From assembly GCA_009746045.1 (NCBI GenBank), contig RPFO01000774.1, positions 377,970 to 439,969 on the forward strand: DNA of 62,000 bases, given 5' to 3'. Below are positions 61,484-62,000 of this stretch, one piece after another. Each line of letters starts with the position of its first letter. The first letter of the stretch is position 1. Origin of the DNA: Mesostigma viride (taxonomy: Eukaryota > Streptophyta > Mesostigmatophyceae > Mesostigmatales > Mesostigmataceae). The position numbers and the translations under genes were made by a program. The notes below the pieces were generated by a model, which did no database searches, was not told the DNA's origin, and was given only the letters and a program-made list of their open reading frames with translations.

Positions 61484-62000
61484 CCGCTGTCGCAATACAA
61501 GAGAAGCGTGGCAGGCTAGCGGGCACTCATCATGAAAGTTCCCAGGAATATCCCAGGGATATCCCAGTATCATAACACTTGGTATCCTACCACCGCGTCA
61601 TCAGCTGGCGTACTGCGTCGATCGTTTTGTGCATCACCATCATGCTTGCTTCACACAATCATTATGTAATGCCAGGCATGCTTGCTTGGCTCTCCAAATT
61701 GTAGTAGCATGCATTCTACATCATGCAAGGGTGCTAATGCTTCCCGCTGGGACCTCGGGTCCCCCTGGAGGCATAGCTAAGAATAGTATGGCTATGCAAC
61801 GGTAAGAGCAAGATAGATGCCGTCATCTATCTTCATCGGTACGACCATGATACTCTTGCCGGTGCTGAGGCACACCCAACGTATATCGTGTGAGGAGGGT
61901 TGTCGGACCAGCTTCGGCATGTCTCTGGATGCGTTGCAATCGCCCTCGTGATCCATCCCCCGACGCTCCCGTCTCTATGGCCTCGGTGCTCCCTTCCTTT
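61484..62000. other. Probable SEC5 intron 17 sequence to the window end
   Basis: No further SEC5 exon was recognised. A perfect hairpin (AAGATAGATG, loop CCGT, CATCTATCTT) lies at 61810-61833. Confidence 0.4.

Overview
The window is nuclear DNA of a photosynthetic eukaryote, most likely a green alga. Protein-coding genes are broken into many short, GC-rich exons with GT..AG introns of about 150 to 1500 bp. Two of the four cellular genes have chloroplast functions. Plant-type telomeric repeats (TTTAGGG) occur internally. The large Mg-chelatase subunit is the BchH/CHLH2-like paralogue that, to my knowledge, algae keep and land plants lack. Introns and intergenic DNA are packed with micro- and minisatellites. 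A prasinophyte-like chlorophyte is my best guess; the species is not determined.

Layout. 1-3019: a tandem array of a roughly 70 bp unit that switches orientation near 2007. 3297-4070: a 30 bp minisatellite. 4071-6370: intergenic DNA with an AT-rich tract. 6370-10428: a multi-exon transposase-like gene preceded by a 228 bp tandem array carrying a GC-rich palindrome that recurs in its introns. 11043-11460: a LINE reverse transcriptase relic beside a copy of a dispersed repeat. 11897-20825 (minus): a 13-exon DUF1995/LPA3-like gene, 399 codons. 21656-33987 (plus): a 13-exon Mg-chelatase H subunit gene, 1700 codons, divergent from the LPA3-like gene across 830 bp. 34776-36472: a LINE ORF1 relic. 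38195-42974 (minus): a coiled-coil protein gene of unknown function. 43877 to beyond 60738 (plus): 17 exons of the exocyst subunit SEC5, divergent from the previous gene across 902 bp and running off the window. 60858-61475: a non-autonomous DNA transposon with terminal inverted repeats and an 8 bp target duplication inside a SEC5 intron.

The exon models of LPA3-like, CHLH2-like and SEC5 were built by matching conserved protein blocks to GT/AG sites and checking phase. The first two close with every junction in phase, and SEC5 stays in phase through 17 exons. LPA3-type proteins act in photosystem II assembly and Mg-chelatase H in chlorophyll synthesis, so the shared divergent promoter is plausible co-regulation (inference). 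The least expected pattern is that exon 3' ends together with their 5' splice sites are duplicated in tandem inside the following intron. It occurs in at least three different genes: SEC5 (three introns), LPA3-like and the transposase gene. One LPA3-like copy has a telomeric patch at the junction. No rRNA, tRNA, CRISPR or prokaryotic operon structure was seen.
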